Assembly: GCF_004403185.1 (NCBI RefSeq)
Contig: NZ_SOHJ01000009.1
Span: forward strand, 150,612-214,611
Origin: Cryobacterium suzukii
Lineage (GTDB): Bacteria; Actinomycetota; Actinomycetes; Actinomycetales; Microbacteriaceae
DNA: 64,000 nt
Reading direction: 5' to 3'
The notes beneath the pieces are model-generated. The model was not told the origin of the DNA, did not search any database, and saw nothing but the letters and a program-made list of their open reading frames with translations. Below, piece after piece: positions 51,827-61,116 of the stretch (positions within the stretch are counted from its first letter, which is position 1; every line of letters starts with the position of its first letter). The translations under genes and the position numbers were made by a program.

Positions 51827-53024
51827 GGCCATGGGCAGGATCGTGGGGCAGGACGATGACGGCCAGCACCGCGCAACCCACGAAGACTCCGCCACCGACG
51901 GCGATCGGCAGCGGCAGACTCACTACGGCCAATAGGCCACCGAGTGCTGAACCGAGCGCCAGCCCGAGAAGGCTGAGCACGCGGGACGCAGCGTTGACTC
52001 GGCCGCGGAGGGCGTCGGGGACGAGTCGCTGGCGGAGGGAGGTGGCGCAGATTCCCCACACCACGGCGTGCAGGATGTAGACCGCCAGAAGCACCGCGGC
52101 AACAGCTGCGTTCGTGGTGAGCGACAGCGCGACCAGCGCTGCCGCCCCCGTGACGAGGCTCGCAATGATCGTGCGGCGGTAGCCGATCCAGCCGGTAAAC
52201 CGTGCTGTCGTGAACGAACCGACCAGCCCACCGAGCGCTGAACCGGCGAGGATCACTCCATAGCCGACGGCATCGAGATTAAGCCGATCCGCGGCGAACA
52301 GCACGAGAATCGAAAAGGGAAGCATGTAACCGACGCTCGCGAGGGCGCCGATCAGCGCAAGCCCGCCAACGGTGCGGTTGCCGGCGAGCCATCGGGCTCC
52401 GTCCAGCGCCTCGCGGAAAACGGGCTGGCGAAGCGTGAGCTCAGGACTCGGCCCACCGAGCCCGCGCACCGGCAGCGCCAGTGCGAGAAGCCCGGCTGCA
52501 ACCCAGAGTCCACCCACGAGATACATGGGAGCCGCGGCCGCGACGGCAAACAACAGTCCGCCGAGCGGCGGTCCCGCGAACTCATCAGCAACAAGCTGTG
52601 CTGCCGAGATACGGCCATTCGCGCGATCCAGCTGCTTCGCCGGCACGACCCCGGGCAGCAGAGAAACGGACGCGTTATCCGCCGCGCTCTCCAGCGTTCC
52701 GACCACCGCAAACACTGCGTAGAGCACCGGCAACGTTCCAAGCTCCAACTGGATGGAGACCGCGAGGGCGATCACGACGAGACCCCGGATGAGGTTGGCG
52801 GCGATCAGCAGCGTGCGTCGATCGATCCGGTCGACCCACACGCCGATGGGCAGCGCCACCAACAAACGCACCAGTGCGTAGGTTGTCGCCAGTCCTGCAA
52901 CGAGTCGCGGATCGTCGGTGAGCGATGCCGCCACAAGTGGCATCGAGATGAACGCGACTCCGTCAGCGAGATTCGAGGCGGCACTCGCAGTCCACAGCGC
53001 TCGAAAGGGGCGACCGAGCGACAT
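51810..53024 (-). CDS. MFS family transporter
   Basis: A 404-residue protein with 12 predicted helices. It opens LGRPFRALWTASAASNLADG, as in the MFS_3/enterobactin-exporter subfamily, and has the first-half loop LPIGVWVDRIDRRTLLI. ATG 53024 is set by a TAGACT -10 box 7 bases upstream. The last codons (RARNG and TAG) lie within palindromic element C. The substrate is unknown; exporters of siderophores or drugs belong to this subfamily. Confidence 0.85.
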   Translation of the reverse strand: MSLGRPFRALWTASAASNLADGVAFISMPLVAASLTDDPRLVAGLATTYALVRLLVALPIGVWVDRIDRRTLLIAANLIRGLVVIALAVSIQLELGTLPVLYAVFAVVGTLESAADNASVSLLPGVVPAKQLDRANGRISAAQLVADEFAGPPLGGLLFAVAAAAPMYLVGGLWVAAGLLALALPVRGLGGPSPELTLRQPVFREALDGARWLAGNRTVGGLALIGALASVGYMLPFSILVLFAADRLNLDAVGYGVILAGSALGGLVGSFTTARFTGWIGYRRTIIASLVTGAAALVALSLTTNAAVAAVLLAVYILHAVVWGICATSLRQRLVPDALRGRVNAASRVLSLLGLALGSALGGLLAVVSLPLPIAVGGGVFVGCAVLAVIVLPHDPAHGRARNG

Positions 53025-53031
53025 GACCCCG

Positions 53032-53037
53032 AGTCTA
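53032..53037 (-). promoter_or_regulatory. -10 box of the MFS gene, probably leaderless
   Basis: TAGACT on the minus strand ends 7 bases before ATG 53024. Confidence 0.5.
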
Positions 53038-53166
53038 GGGCAGGCTCCGGCGCCCTGCGCTCCCGGCGAACCCGGCCATTACGGCGCCACCGGTGCGAAA
53101 TACGGGGTTACCGGTCGCCCCGAACACCGCTACAGCCTTGGTTGACAAGCGGAGGGGCTAGAGGGG

Positions 53167-53316
53167 TCAGTCCTTGGGGGCCTTGAGGTAGCGGCGAATG
53201 GCGAGCACGACGACCCAGGCCAGGCCGAGGAGCACGATGGCGCTTCCCAGGTACCCGAAGATGGCATTCGAGCCGCTGATTTCGAGGGGGAGCGCATGCA
53301 GGTCAGTGAAACTCAT
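53167..53316 (-). CDS. Small single-pass membrane protein (49 residues)
   Basis: ATG 53316 to TGA 53167. The protein reads MSFTDLHALPLEISGSNAIF, then a hydrophobic segment, and ends RRYLKAPKD. One helix runs from about residue 22 to 41 (YLGSAIVLLGLAWVVVLAI), with positive residues behind it. It has codon use and reading-frame length consistent with a real gene, and is easily missed. It follows the Bax-inhibitor-like gene on the same strand, but that gene's terminator lies between them. Function unknown. Confidence 0.55.
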   Translation of the reverse strand: MSFTDLHALPLEISGSNAIFGYLGSAIVLLGLAWVVVLAIRRYLKAPKD

Positions 53317-53354
53317 TGCTTAAGCCAACCACAGTGTGGCGTTCGCGGGGTACG

Positions 53355-53386
53355 AAAAAGCGCCCACGTTCCAAGAACGAGGGCGC
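53355..53386 (-). terminator. Rho-independent terminator of the Bax-inhibitor-like gene
   Basis: On the minus strand GCGCCC-x-CGTTC pairs with GAACG-x-GGGCGC (A-A mismatch between), and TTTTT follows at 53359-53355. Just after the gene's stop. Confidence 0.82.
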
Positions 53387-53406
53387 CTGATCGAAAGCGG
53401 ATGCTG

Positions 53407-54225
53407 CTACTCGCGAGTGAGCACGAAGATGCGCAGCATTTCGACGTAGAGCCAGACGACGGTCATGATGATGCCGAACGCGCCCGTCCAGCCGTACTTG
53501 CGCGGCAGGCGGTTGTTGACGCCCTTCTGGATGAAGTCGAAGTCCAGCACGAGCGAGTACGCGGCCAGGAGCACCGCGAGAAGGCCGATGAGGATGCCGA
53601 GCTTGATGTCCAAGCCAAGAATCTCGATGCTCGCACTGCGCATGCCGAAGGCCTGGTCGGTGCCGCCGAAGATCATCATGCCGACATTGATGAGCGAGAA
53701 CGCGGCATAGCCGACCATGGCGATCAAAAAGATCTTGGTGGCCTTCTTCGAAGCGCGGATCTTGCCGCTCTTGAACAGTGCCAGGGTGACGGCGACGACG
53801 ACGAGGGTGGCGAGAACCGCCTGCATGACGACGCCTCCGTACTGTTCGTCAAAGACGCGCGAGATGCCACCGACGAACAAGCCCTGCGCCGCTGCGAAAG
53901 CGAGGATGAGCGGAGCCGACGGCTCTTTCTTGAACGAGTTGACCAGGCCGAGCACGAAGCCGACGATGGCGCCGAGGATGAACAGGAACGGCAGCACCGG
54001 GGTGGCGACCCAAGAGATCATCGCCGCCACGAGCAGCAGCGCGAAGCCGAGGCCGGTCTTGGTGATGGTGTCTTCATAGGTCATGCGCTCGGTGTCTTGC
54101 GAACCGGCGGAGGGCCGGTTGTACATCGACTGCAGATCGTTGTCAGAGAGGGCCTGCGACGACGCCACTGCGCCGCGAGGGCCGAACGCCTCATTGCGGG
54201 AGAAAGCGGGGTTGGAGGATGCCAT
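53407..54225 (-). CDS. Bax inhibitor-1/YccA family membrane protein
   Basis: A 272-residue protein with seven predicted helices after a ~55-residue hydrophilic head. Landmarks are TYEDTITKTGLGFALLLVAA, a loop EQYGGVVMQAVLATLVVVAV and the C-terminal DFDFIQKGVNNRLPRKYGWT, where acidic residues of the family's pore lie. I start at ATG 54225 (MASSNPAF) since the upstream MRVQQP extension has no ribosome binding site. Function unproven in bacteria; homologues move ions across the membrane. Confidence 0.82.
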   Translation of the reverse strand: MASSNPAFSRNEAFGPRGAVASSQALSDNDLQSMYNRPSAGSQDTERMTYEDTITKTGLGFALLLVAAMISWVATPVLPFLFILGAIVGFVLGLVNSFKKEPSAPLILAFAAAQGLFVGGISRVFDEQYGGVVMQAVLATLVVVAVTLALFKSGKIRASKKATKIFLIAMVGYAAFSLINVGMMIFGGTDQAFGMRSASIEILGLDIKLGILIGLLAVLLAAYSLVLDFDFIQKGVNNRLPRKYGWTGAFGIIMTVVWLYVEMLRIFVLTRE

Positions 54226-54321
54226 GGGTTGCTGTACTCGCAATCAGCTGGGGAGTAAGGGGTGCGCGCGGGCGAACCAACACGCAGCGCCTGGTGCGGC
54301 ACTTCGTTAAAGGTACCCGAG

Positions 54322-54339
54322 AGCGCATTCGAATGTGCT
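54322..54339. repeat. 18-bp palindrome between the Bax-inhibitor-like and GDPD genes
   Basis: AGCGCATTCGAATGTGCT pairs at 8 of 9 positions around a TTCGAA core. It lies about 100 bases from each divergent start. Possible operator. Confidence 0.4.
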
Positions 54340-54433
54340 GTGGATCAGCCGATTTGCAGCATTCCGGGCGGCAGATGAAGACGTTTCGCTATCAGCGGAT
54401 TCTGCCCCTCAGCATCCGTTCTGTCGGCGCGGT

Positions 54434-54439
54434 TAGCCT
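54434..54439 (+). promoter_or_regulatory. -10 box of the GDPD gene, probably leaderless
   Basis: TAGCCT lies 6 bases before ATG 54446. Confidence 0.5.
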
Positions 54440-54445
54440 GAAACC

Positions 54446-55453
54446 ATGCAACCGATCGTCATTGGCCACCGCGGGGCGAGCGGCCACCGGCCAGAGCACA
54501 CGCGTGCCGCCTTCAATCTTGCCTTCGCGCTCGGCGCCGACGCCGTCGAACCCGACCTCGTGGCAACTCGCGACGGTGTACTCGTGATCCGCCACGAAAA
54601 CGAGATCTCCGGCACAACGGATGTCGCCACGCGCGCCGAATTCGGCCCTCGCCGCACCGAAAAGCACGTCGACGGCAAGCTGGTCACCGGCTGGTTCACG
54701 GAGGACTTCACCTGGGCAGAATTGAGCACCCTGCGTACCAGGGAACGGTTGCCGTCGCTGCGGCAGAGCAACACGACCTTCGACGGTCAACAGCCGATTC
54801 TGCGACTGCGGGACTTGTTCGATGTTGTCGACGCCGCGGCCGAGCAGACCGATCGGGTGCTCGGCATCGTCGCCGAGATCAAGCACGGCGACTATTTTGC
54901 CGCACTCGACCTGCCGCTGCCCGAGTTGTTCGCCGCCGAAGTATCGGCGGCCGGCTGGAACACCGACCGACTCACAGTGGAGAGCTTCGAACCGAGCGTG
55001 CTCGCCGCGGTGCAGGCCCAGGGCGTGCGCGGCAAACGCATCTTTCTGCTCGAAGACCAGGGCCACCCGGCCGACCAGCTGGCAAAGTACGGCGCCGGCG
55101 CGCTGAGCTACGCCGACCACCTCACGGCCGACGGGATCGCAAGCCTCGCGGCCGGGTCTGAACGCATCGACGGCATCAGCGTGCCCAAATCGCTGATTCT
55201 TCAAACGGATGACGCGGGTGAGGTGATCGGGGCATCCGCTTTGGTCGATGACGCGCACGCAGCCGGGCTCGAAATTTACTGCTGGACCCTGCGCCCGGAG
55301 AACAAGTTTCTCGCGAAAACGTTTCGTAACGGCACTCGCAAGGCGCACTTCGGGCACTGGCAGTCGGAGTTTCGCGTCATTCTCGACTCCGGCATCGATG
55401 GTGTGTTCGCTGACCATCCCGATCTGGCCGTACACGTGCGGCACGCCCTCTAG
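54446..55453 (+). CDS. Glycerophosphodiester phosphodiesterase family protein
   Basis: A 335-residue TIM-barrel enzyme. It has IGHRGASGHRPEHTRAAF (catalytic His, Glu) and GADAVEPDLVATRDGVLVIRHENEI with the metal-binding Glu-x-Asp and second His. A signal peptide is absent, so it is cytosolic. It hydrolyses glycerophosphodiesters to glycerol-3-phosphate, which glpD in this window could use. No phosphate-control box is visible. Confidence 0.88.
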   Translation: MQPIVIGHRGASGHRPEHTRAAFNLAFALGADAVEPDLVATRDGVLVIRHENEISGTTDVATRAEFGPRRTEKHVDGKLVTGWFTEDFTWAELSTLRTRERLPSLRQSNTTFDGQQPILRLRDLFDVVDAAAEQTDRVLGIVAEIKHGDYFAALDLPLPELFAAEVSAAGWNTDRLTVESFEPSVLAAVQAQGVRGKRIFLLEDQGHPADQLAKYGAGALSYADHLTADGIASLAAGSERIDGISVPKSLILQTDDAGEVIGASALVDDAHAAGLEIYCWTLRPENKFLAKTFRNGTRKAHFGHWQSEFRVILDSGIDGVFADHPDLAVHVRHAL

Positions 55454-55504
55454 GCCTGCCGACCCGTCCTCCTGTCAGGGGCCTCGCCTACACTGGGAAC
55501 TGAC

Positions 55505-58045
55505 ATGACCACACCTCTAAACGCGGAATCCGCGCCCGCAACCTCCAGTCGTTCGGCCACGCCGATAATTCTCGATTCGAACGGGTACGCGAGCAATGGG
55601 AATCGCGAGCAGAGCCCGCTGCTCGACGGACTCAACCCGCAGCAGAAAGAGGCCGTCGAATATCGCGGCCAGGCGCTGCTTATCATCGCCGGCGCCGGCT
55701 CGGGCAAGACCAGCGTGCTCACTCGTCGGGTGGCGAGCCTGCTTGAGACCCGCGATGCCTGGCCGAGCCAGATTCTCGCCATTACCTTCACCAACAAGGC
55801 CGCCGCCGAAATGCGCGAGCGGGTGCACGCCATCCTTGGCCAGGGCTCCGACGGAATGTGGATCAGCACCTTTCACTCGTCCTGCGTGCGCATTCTGCGC
55901 CGCGAAGCCGAGAAGATCGGCCTTTCGAGCACGTTCAGCATCTACGACTCGGCCGACAGCAAGGTCACGCTCAAGCGCATCATCAAGGGGCTCGACGCTG
56001 ATACCTACGGGTTCACGCCTGGCTCGGCGGGCGCCAAGATCTCCAAGCTCAAAAATGAGCTCGCCGATGCCGATTCCTACGCCCGTAACGCGAACATGAG
56101 TGACCCGCAGGAGGTTATGTTCGTCGAGATTTTTCGGCAGTACTCCGCTCGGCTGCGCGCCGCGAGTGCGCTCGACTTCGACGACCTCATCGGCGAAACG
56201 GTTTACCTGTTCCGTGCGTTCCCCAAGGTGGCCGCCCTGTATCGGCGGAGGTTTCGGCACCTCTTGGTCGACGAATACCAGGACACCAATCACGCCCAGT
56301 ATGCCCTCGTGCACGAGCTCACCCGGCCGGTCACGGCCGAGCTCGCCCAGGAGATGGAAGACGACGGCGTGCACGTGCGTAACCTTCGTGACGCCACCGG
56401 CGCCATCCCGGGGGCGTCGCTCACCGTGGTCGGCGACTCCGACCAGTCGATCTACGCCTTCCGCGGCGCAGACACCCGCAACATCAGCGGGTTCGAGCGG
56501 GACTACCCGGGCGCGAAGGTGATTCTGCTCGAGCAGAACTACCGATCGACCCAGAACATTCTCTCGGCCGCGAACGCGGTGATCGGCCACAACTTCGACC
56601 GCACCGACAAGAAGCTGTGGAGCGCGGGCGGCGACGGCGAGAAAATCGTTGGTTTCACCGCGTATTCCGGGCACGACGAAGCCCAGTTCGTTTCCGACGA
56701 GATCCAGGTGCTGCACGCCGCCGGCATGGCCTACCGCGATATGGCGGTGTTTTATCGCACCAACGCGCAGACTCGAGCGCTCGAAGAAATTCTGGTGCGC
56801 TCTGCCACGCCGTACCGGGTGGTCGGCGGCACCAAGTTCTACGAGCGAGCCGAAATCAAGGATGCCCTGGCCTACCTCATCGCCGTCGCCAACCCGGTCG
56901 ACGAACTGGCTCTGCGCCGAATTCTGAACACCCCCAAGCGCGGCATCGGCCCGGCCACCGAAACCGGGCTGTCGAGCTTCGCCGACGACAACGAACTCAC
57001 CTTTCGGCAGGCCATGCGCAACTCCGCCGCACTTGGTCTCGGCCCGAAGGTGACCGGCGCCATCCTGAAGCTCGCCGAACTGCTCGATGCTGCGGCGCTC
57101 ATGCTCGTGCCCACCTCGGTCACCGATGATGGTGTGCCGGTCGGCGGTTCCAACGTCAGCGAAGTGCTCGAGTTTCTGCTGAGCGGCAGCGGGCTGCTCG
57201 CCGTGCTGCGAAACAGCCGTGACCCGCAAGACGAGGTGCGGGCCGAGAACATCGAAGAGCTCATCGCCCAGACCAAGGACTTCAACAAAGAAAACCCCGA
57301 TGGCGGGCTCGTTGACTTTCTCACCCAGGTCTCCCTCGTGGCCGCGGCCGACGACCTCGACGACGCTTCCGGCACGGTCTCGCTGATGACGCTGCACACC
57401 GCGAAGGGCCTCGAATACGAGGCCGTGTTCCTTACCGGCGTGGAAGAGGGGCTGCTGCCGCACCAGATGTCGGCCAACGAGCCTGGCGGCCCCGCTGAAG
57501 AACGCCGCCTGTTCTACGTCGGCATCACCCGTGCCCGCAAACGGCTCTACCTCTCCCTCGCTATGACGAGGGCCCAGTTCGGCGACATTAACGTGGCCAT
57601 GCCGAGTCGATACCTGCAGGAGATTCCGGCCGATCTCATCGACTGGAAACAGTCGCCTGGCATGGCCAACTCCCGTGGCGGCACCCAGCCGCGGGCGCTC
57701 AACGCGCGCCGCGACGGTGGCTTCGGTGGCTTCGGCAACTCGCTGAATGGGTCGGGCAGTTCAGATGGATTCGGCGGGCGCAGCAGTTACAACAACGGTG
57801 CGAAGCAGACCGGCCTGCCGCCGGGCAAGCCGAAGACCGAGTGGGCCAACAAGATCACCGGAACGGTGCGCGACAACGGCAGCCTCGAGCTGACGGCGGG
57901 CGACCGCATCCGTCATCACGACTTCGGCGAAGGCCGGGTCAACCAGGTAACCGGCGAGGGAACAAAGCGCATCGCGCACGTGCAGTTCGACACTGCGGGC
58001 GCCAAAAAGCTGTTGATCAAGATAGCCCCAATCGAAAAGATCTAG
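55505..58045 (+). CDS. pcrA: ATP-dependent DNA helicase PcrA/UvrD
   Basis: An 846-residue superfamily 1 helicase. It has GLNPQQKEAV (Q motif), Walker A GAGSGKT at 63-69, LAITFTNKAAAEMRERV (Ia), LLVDEYQDTN (Walker B), VVGDSDQSIYAFRGAD (III), LEQNYRST (IV), MTLHTAKGLEYEAVFL (V) and YVGITRARKRL (VI). A Gly/Ser-rich linker leads to a C-terminal ~60-residue Tudor-like domain (DRIRHHDFGEGRVNQVTG) for RNA polymerase contact. It unwinds DNA in repair and removes stalled RNA polymerase. ATG 55505 has GGGA upstream and TACACT as a possible -10. Confidence 0.95.
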   Translation: MTTPLNAESAPATSSRSATPIILDSNGYASNGNREQSPLLDGLNPQQKEAVEYRGQALLIIAGAGSGKTSVLTRRVASLLETRDAWPSQILAITFTNKAAAEMRERVHAILGQGSDGMWISTFHSSCVRILRREAEKIGLSSTFSIYDSADSKVTLKRIIKGLDADTYGFTPGSAGAKISKLKNELADADSYARNANMSDPQEVMFVEIFRQYSARLRAASALDFDDLIGETVYLFRAFPKVAALYRRRFRHLLVDEYQDTNHAQYALVHELTRPVTAELAQEMEDDGVHVRNLRDATGAIPGASLTVVGDSDQSIYAFRGADTRNISGFERDYPGAKVILLEQNYRSTQNILSAANAVIGHNFDRTDKKLWSAGGDGEKIVGFTAYSGHDEAQFVSDEIQVLHAAGMAYRDMAVFYRTNAQTRALEEILVRSATPYRVVGGTKFYERAEIKDALAYLIAVANPVDELALRRILNTPKRGIGPATETGLSSFADDNELTFRQAMRNSAALGLGPKVTGAILKLAELLDAAALMLVPTSVTDDGVPVGGSNVSEVLEFLLSGSGLLAVLRNSRDPQDEVRAENIEELIAQTKDFNKENPDGGLVDFLTQVSLVAAADDLDDASGTVSLMTLHTAKGLEYEAVFLTGVEEGLLPHQMSANEPGGPAEERRLFYVGITRARKRLYLSLAMTRAQFGDINVAMPSRYLQEIPADLIDWKQSPGMANSRGGTQPRALNARRDGGFGGFGNSLNGSGSSDGFGGRSSYNNGAKQTGLPPGKPKTEWANKITGTVRDNGSLELTAGDRIRHHDFGEGRVNQVTGEGTKRIAHVQFDTAGAKKLLIKIAPIEKI

Positions 58046-58046
58046 G

Positions 58047-59132
58047 GTGCACGCCGTTGATCCCGGCCCGGACAGGGAGCCGGGCAAGCCCGAATCCCTG
58101 AAACAATGGGTGCTCTCCCTGCGTGCCTTCCAGTTCGAGGTCGCCAGCCGGGCCGCGGTCGCCGCCGCGTTACCGCTCACCGTGCTCGTGCTCACCGGCC
58201 AGCTCGACTGGGCCGCCTATGCGGCCTTCGGCGCGATGACGGCACTGTTCGGCCGCAACGAGCCCTACCGGGTGCGGCTGCGCACCGTCACGGTTGCCGG
58301 CGCGCTGATGCTCGCGATCATCACCTTCGCCCTCATCCTCGCCCTGGTCGAGGCACCACTGATCGTGCTCACCGCGGGGCTGGTCGTGGTGATCGTGGCC
58401 GGAATTGTCGTCGCCGCTATGGCGGGGCTTTTTCCGGCCACGCCGATCTTCTTCGTCTTCGGTTACGCCGTGATCGCCCAGCTGCCAACGCCCGGCGATG
58501 AGTTCTGGCCGCGGCTGACCGTGGCAGTAGCCTCGGCAGCGTTCGCCTGGCTGCTCACCATGTCGGGCTGGTTGCTGCGCCGAGTCGCCGGACGCCGCGG
58601 GCCCGACCTCTACAAGAATCTGGTACACGGCGCCCTCACCCGTCCGGCTGCCATCCGCGACCGACGCGTGTGGGTCTCGGTTGCCCAGAACGTGGTCGGC
58701 GCGCTCGCCGCCGGTTCCCTCGCCCTCGCGGCCGGCATCGGGCATCCGTATTGGGCGGTCGTCAGCGTTGTTGCGGTGTTGCCCCCACCGGGAGCGAAGC
58801 ACTCCGTGTCGCGAGCGTTCCACCGTATGATCGGCACAACTCTGGGCGTCGGTCTGACCGCGCTCGTTCTGCTGCCCGGCCCGCCGGTCGCGGTGCTCAT
58901 TCTGGTCATTGCGCTCGGCCAGTTCGGCGCCGAAATTCTGATTGGTCGCCACTACGGAGCCGCCCTGCTGTTCGTAACCCCGCTCGCACTCACCGTGGTG
59001 CACCTCACGAGCCCGGTTCCGGTGCCGGCACTGCTGGTCGATCGGGTGCTCGAGACGGTACTCGGCAGCGTCATCGCCCTCGCCATCGTGCTGCTCGTTC
59101 GTGCGCGGGGGCCGCTGAAAAATAGGCATTGA
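58047..59132 (+). CDS. FUSC family membrane protein
   Basis: A 361-residue membrane protein with hydrophobic segments in two groups of about five, in the pattern of FUSC/aromatic-acid-exporter-like proteins: LDWAAYAAFGAMTALFGRNE, a common FUSC motif, and AVVSVVAVLPPPGAKHSVSR. GTG 58047 starts one base after the pcrA stop. Function is unknown; relatives take part in efflux or envelope stress. Confidence 0.78.
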   Translation: MHAVDPGPDREPGKPESLKQWVLSLRAFQFEVASRAAVAAALPLTVLVLTGQLDWAAYAAFGAMTALFGRNEPYRVRLRTVTVAGALMLAIITFALILALVEAPLIVLTAGLVVVIVAGIVVAAMAGLFPATPIFFVFGYAVIAQLPTPGDEFWPRLTVAVASAAFAWLLTMSGWLLRRVAGRRGPDLYKNLVHGALTRPAAIRDRRVWVSVAQNVVGALAAGSLALAAGIGHPYWAVVSVVAVLPPPGAKHSVSRAFHRMIGTTLGVGLTALVLLPGPPVAVLILVIALGQFGAEILIGRHYGAALLFVTPLALTVVHLTSPVPVPALLVDRVLETVLGSVIALAIVLLVRARGPLKNRH

Positions 59133-59197
59133 CGACACACAGACTGTTCACAGGCCATCGATAGCCCTTCGATGGGCAGCGGCTCGATGCTCTACTC

Positions 59198-60622
59198 ATG
59201 AGCCTCGACACGCGCATCACCCGAACCGGCCCGGTGCCCACGCACCGCAACCCCGGTGCGACGCTGCACCCCGCCTACAACAGACGGATGCGCCTGGCCG
59301 ATAGCCTGCAGATTCTCTGCGTCGCTTCGGTCGCCATCGTGATCGCCATCTTTCTCTCCGATGGGGGAGCCGCCAGGTTCGGAACTCCCGCCGACGCCTT
59401 CACCTCGCTCGGAATCGTCGCCGGGCTGGTCGGCACCGACGTTCTGCTCGTCATGCTCGTGTTGGCCGCGCGGCTGCCACCGATCGACCGCGCCTTCGGG
59501 CACGATCAGGCCATGGCCGTGCACCAGTCGCTCGGCAAGCCAGCCCTGTACCTCATCCTTGGCCATGCGGCTCTGCTCATTACCGGCTACGCGCTCGCCG
59601 AGAACGTGAACGTGTTCGCCGAGATCTGGAACATGTTCACTGGCCTGCCTGACATGCCGTTGGCCTTTCTCGGCCTCGCGCTCATGATCGGCGTCGTTAT
59701 CACCTCGCTCGTGGTCGTGCGTCGTAAATTTCGCTACGAGGCCTGGCATGCCGTGCACCTGCTCGCCTACCTGTCGGTGCTTGTCGCCATCCCGCACCAG
59801 CTGAGTGTGGGAAACCTACTCAGTGAGGGCGCCATCGCCCGCTACTACTGGCTCGCCCTCTACATTGCCGTTGCCGGCTCCATCATCGTGTTTCGGTTCC
59901 TGCTGCCGGTCACCCGGTCGTTGCGCCACCGTCTCGTGGTGGACCGAGTGGACGCCGTCGCTCCGGGCGTGGTCTCCATCACCCTGACCGGCCGAAAGCT
60001 GGACAAACTCCGGGCGACCTCCGGGCAGTTCCTCGTCTGGCGGTTCTGGGCCCATGGACTCTGGTGGCAGGCGCACCCGTTCTCCCTGTCGTCAGCGCCG
60101 AGTGAGCGCGGACTGCGCATCACGGTTCGCGGCCTGGGCGATGCCTCGCAGCAGCTTCCCCGAGTGAAACGCGGCACCCGGGTCAGCTTCGAAGGCCCGT
60201 ACGGGCTCTTCACCGAGAACGCTCGAACCTCGCCCCGCGTCGTGCTGATCGCCGCAGGCATCGGCGTCGCCCCCATCCGCTCGCTGTTGGAAACGGTGTC
60301 GTTCGCACCCGGCAACGCTACCGTGCTGCTCCGCTCGCACAGCCTTGGCGATACCTACCTGGTCGACGAACTCACCGACCTGTGCCGGGTTCGCGGCGCC
60401 GAGCTGCGCATCATCGCCGGCAAACGTCCTCAGGGAGTAAGTACCTGGCTTCCAACGGATGCTGCCCGCGCCGGGATCTCCCTGAGCACGATCGTGCCCG
60501 AATTACTTGACTCCGACATCTACATCTGCGGCCCTCGGCCGTGGACCGATGCCGTCGTGCGTGATGCCCGCGCTGGCGGAGTTCCCAAGAAGCAGATCCA
60601 CTACGAAAGGTTTGACTGGTGA
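59198..60622 (+). CDS. Ferric reductase-like membrane flavoprotein oxidoreductase
   Basis: A 474-residue protein. About six helices (residues ~37-240) form a ferric-reductase-like domain with histidines at 109, 123, 187 and 200, positioned for bis-heme binding. From ~245 a ferredoxin reductase-type domain follows: HPFSLSSAP at 293-301 for FAD, and AAGIGVAPIRSL and ICGPRPWTDAV for NAD(P)H. It should carry electrons from cytosolic NAD(P)H across the membrane to the partner FMN protein next door. GTGA overlap with the next gene. A weak -10-like GATGCT lies 6 bases before ATG 59198. Confidence 0.85.
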   Translation: MSLDTRITRTGPVPTHRNPGATLHPAYNRRMRLADSLQILCVASVAIVIAIFLSDGGAARFGTPADAFTSLGIVAGLVGTDVLLVMLVLAARLPPIDRAFGHDQAMAVHQSLGKPALYLILGHAALLITGYALAENVNVFAEIWNMFTGLPDMPLAFLGLALMIGVVITSLVVVRRKFRYEAWHAVHLLAYLSVLVAIPHQLSVGNLLSEGAIARYYWLALYIAVAGSIIVFRFLLPVTRSLRHRLVVDRVDAVAPGVVSITLTGRKLDKLRATSGQFLVWRFWAHGLWWQAHPFSLSSAPSERGLRITVRGLGDASQQLPRVKRGTRVSFEGPYGLFTENARTSPRVVLIAAGIGVAPIRSLLETVSFAPGNATVLLRSHSLGDTYLVDELTDLCRVRGAELRIIAGKRPQGVSTWLPTDAARAGISLSTIVPELLDSDIYICGPRPWTDAVVRDARAGGVPKKQIHYERFDW

Positions 60623-61116
60623 GAGCACGTGCCGTGGCCGCGGCCGCACTGGCCTCCGTCTCGATTGTCGGCATCGGCTGGCAACTGGGATCGCAGGCGA
60701 TCGGCGCCTCGCAGAGTCTTGCCTCGAGTATCACCGGAACCGACTCCGCTTCAGCCACGAACACAGCCGCCTCGCCGAAACCGGCAGCAGATGCCGCGGC
60801 TGCTGAAGCGATCAGCGCGACGGCCGCATCCGCCGCACAATCGGGAACCTTCACCGGCCCGGTCGTGGCCACCCGGTTCGGCAATGTGCAGGTTTCCGTG
60901 ACAATCGCCGCTGGTGCCATCACCGACGTCACCGCCCTGCAGCTCACCAACCACGACGGCAGGTCGGTGCAGATCAGCAACCGGGCGGCGCCAATCCTGC
61001 GCACTGAGGTGCTCGCCGCGCAGTCCGCGAGCGTACAAAACGTGAGCGGCGCCACCTACACGAGCGACGGCTACCTGCAATCACTGCAGTCGGCTCTCGA
61101 TACGGCTGGGTTCTAG
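60619..61116 (+). CDS. FMN-binding domain protein, exported or membrane-anchored
   Basis: A 165-residue protein. Residues 5-25 are a signal anchor (AVAAAALASVSIVGIGWQLG). Residues ~30-75 are a low-complexity Ala/Ser/Thr linker. Residues 76-165 are an FMN_bind domain with the flavinylation site SGAT at 143-146, where FMN is esterified by ApbE. Start GTG 60619 overlaps the oxidoreductase stop. It should sit on the outer face of the membrane and receive electrons from the preceding protein. The terminal acceptor is unknown. Confidence 0.85.
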   Translation: MRARAVAAAALASVSIVGIGWQLGSQAIGASQSLASSITGTDSASATNTAASPKPAADAAAAEAISATAASAAQSGTFTGPVVATRFGNVQVSVTIAAGAITDVTALQLTNHDGRSVQISNRAAPILRTEVLAAQSASVQNVSGATYTSDGYLQSLQSALDTAGF

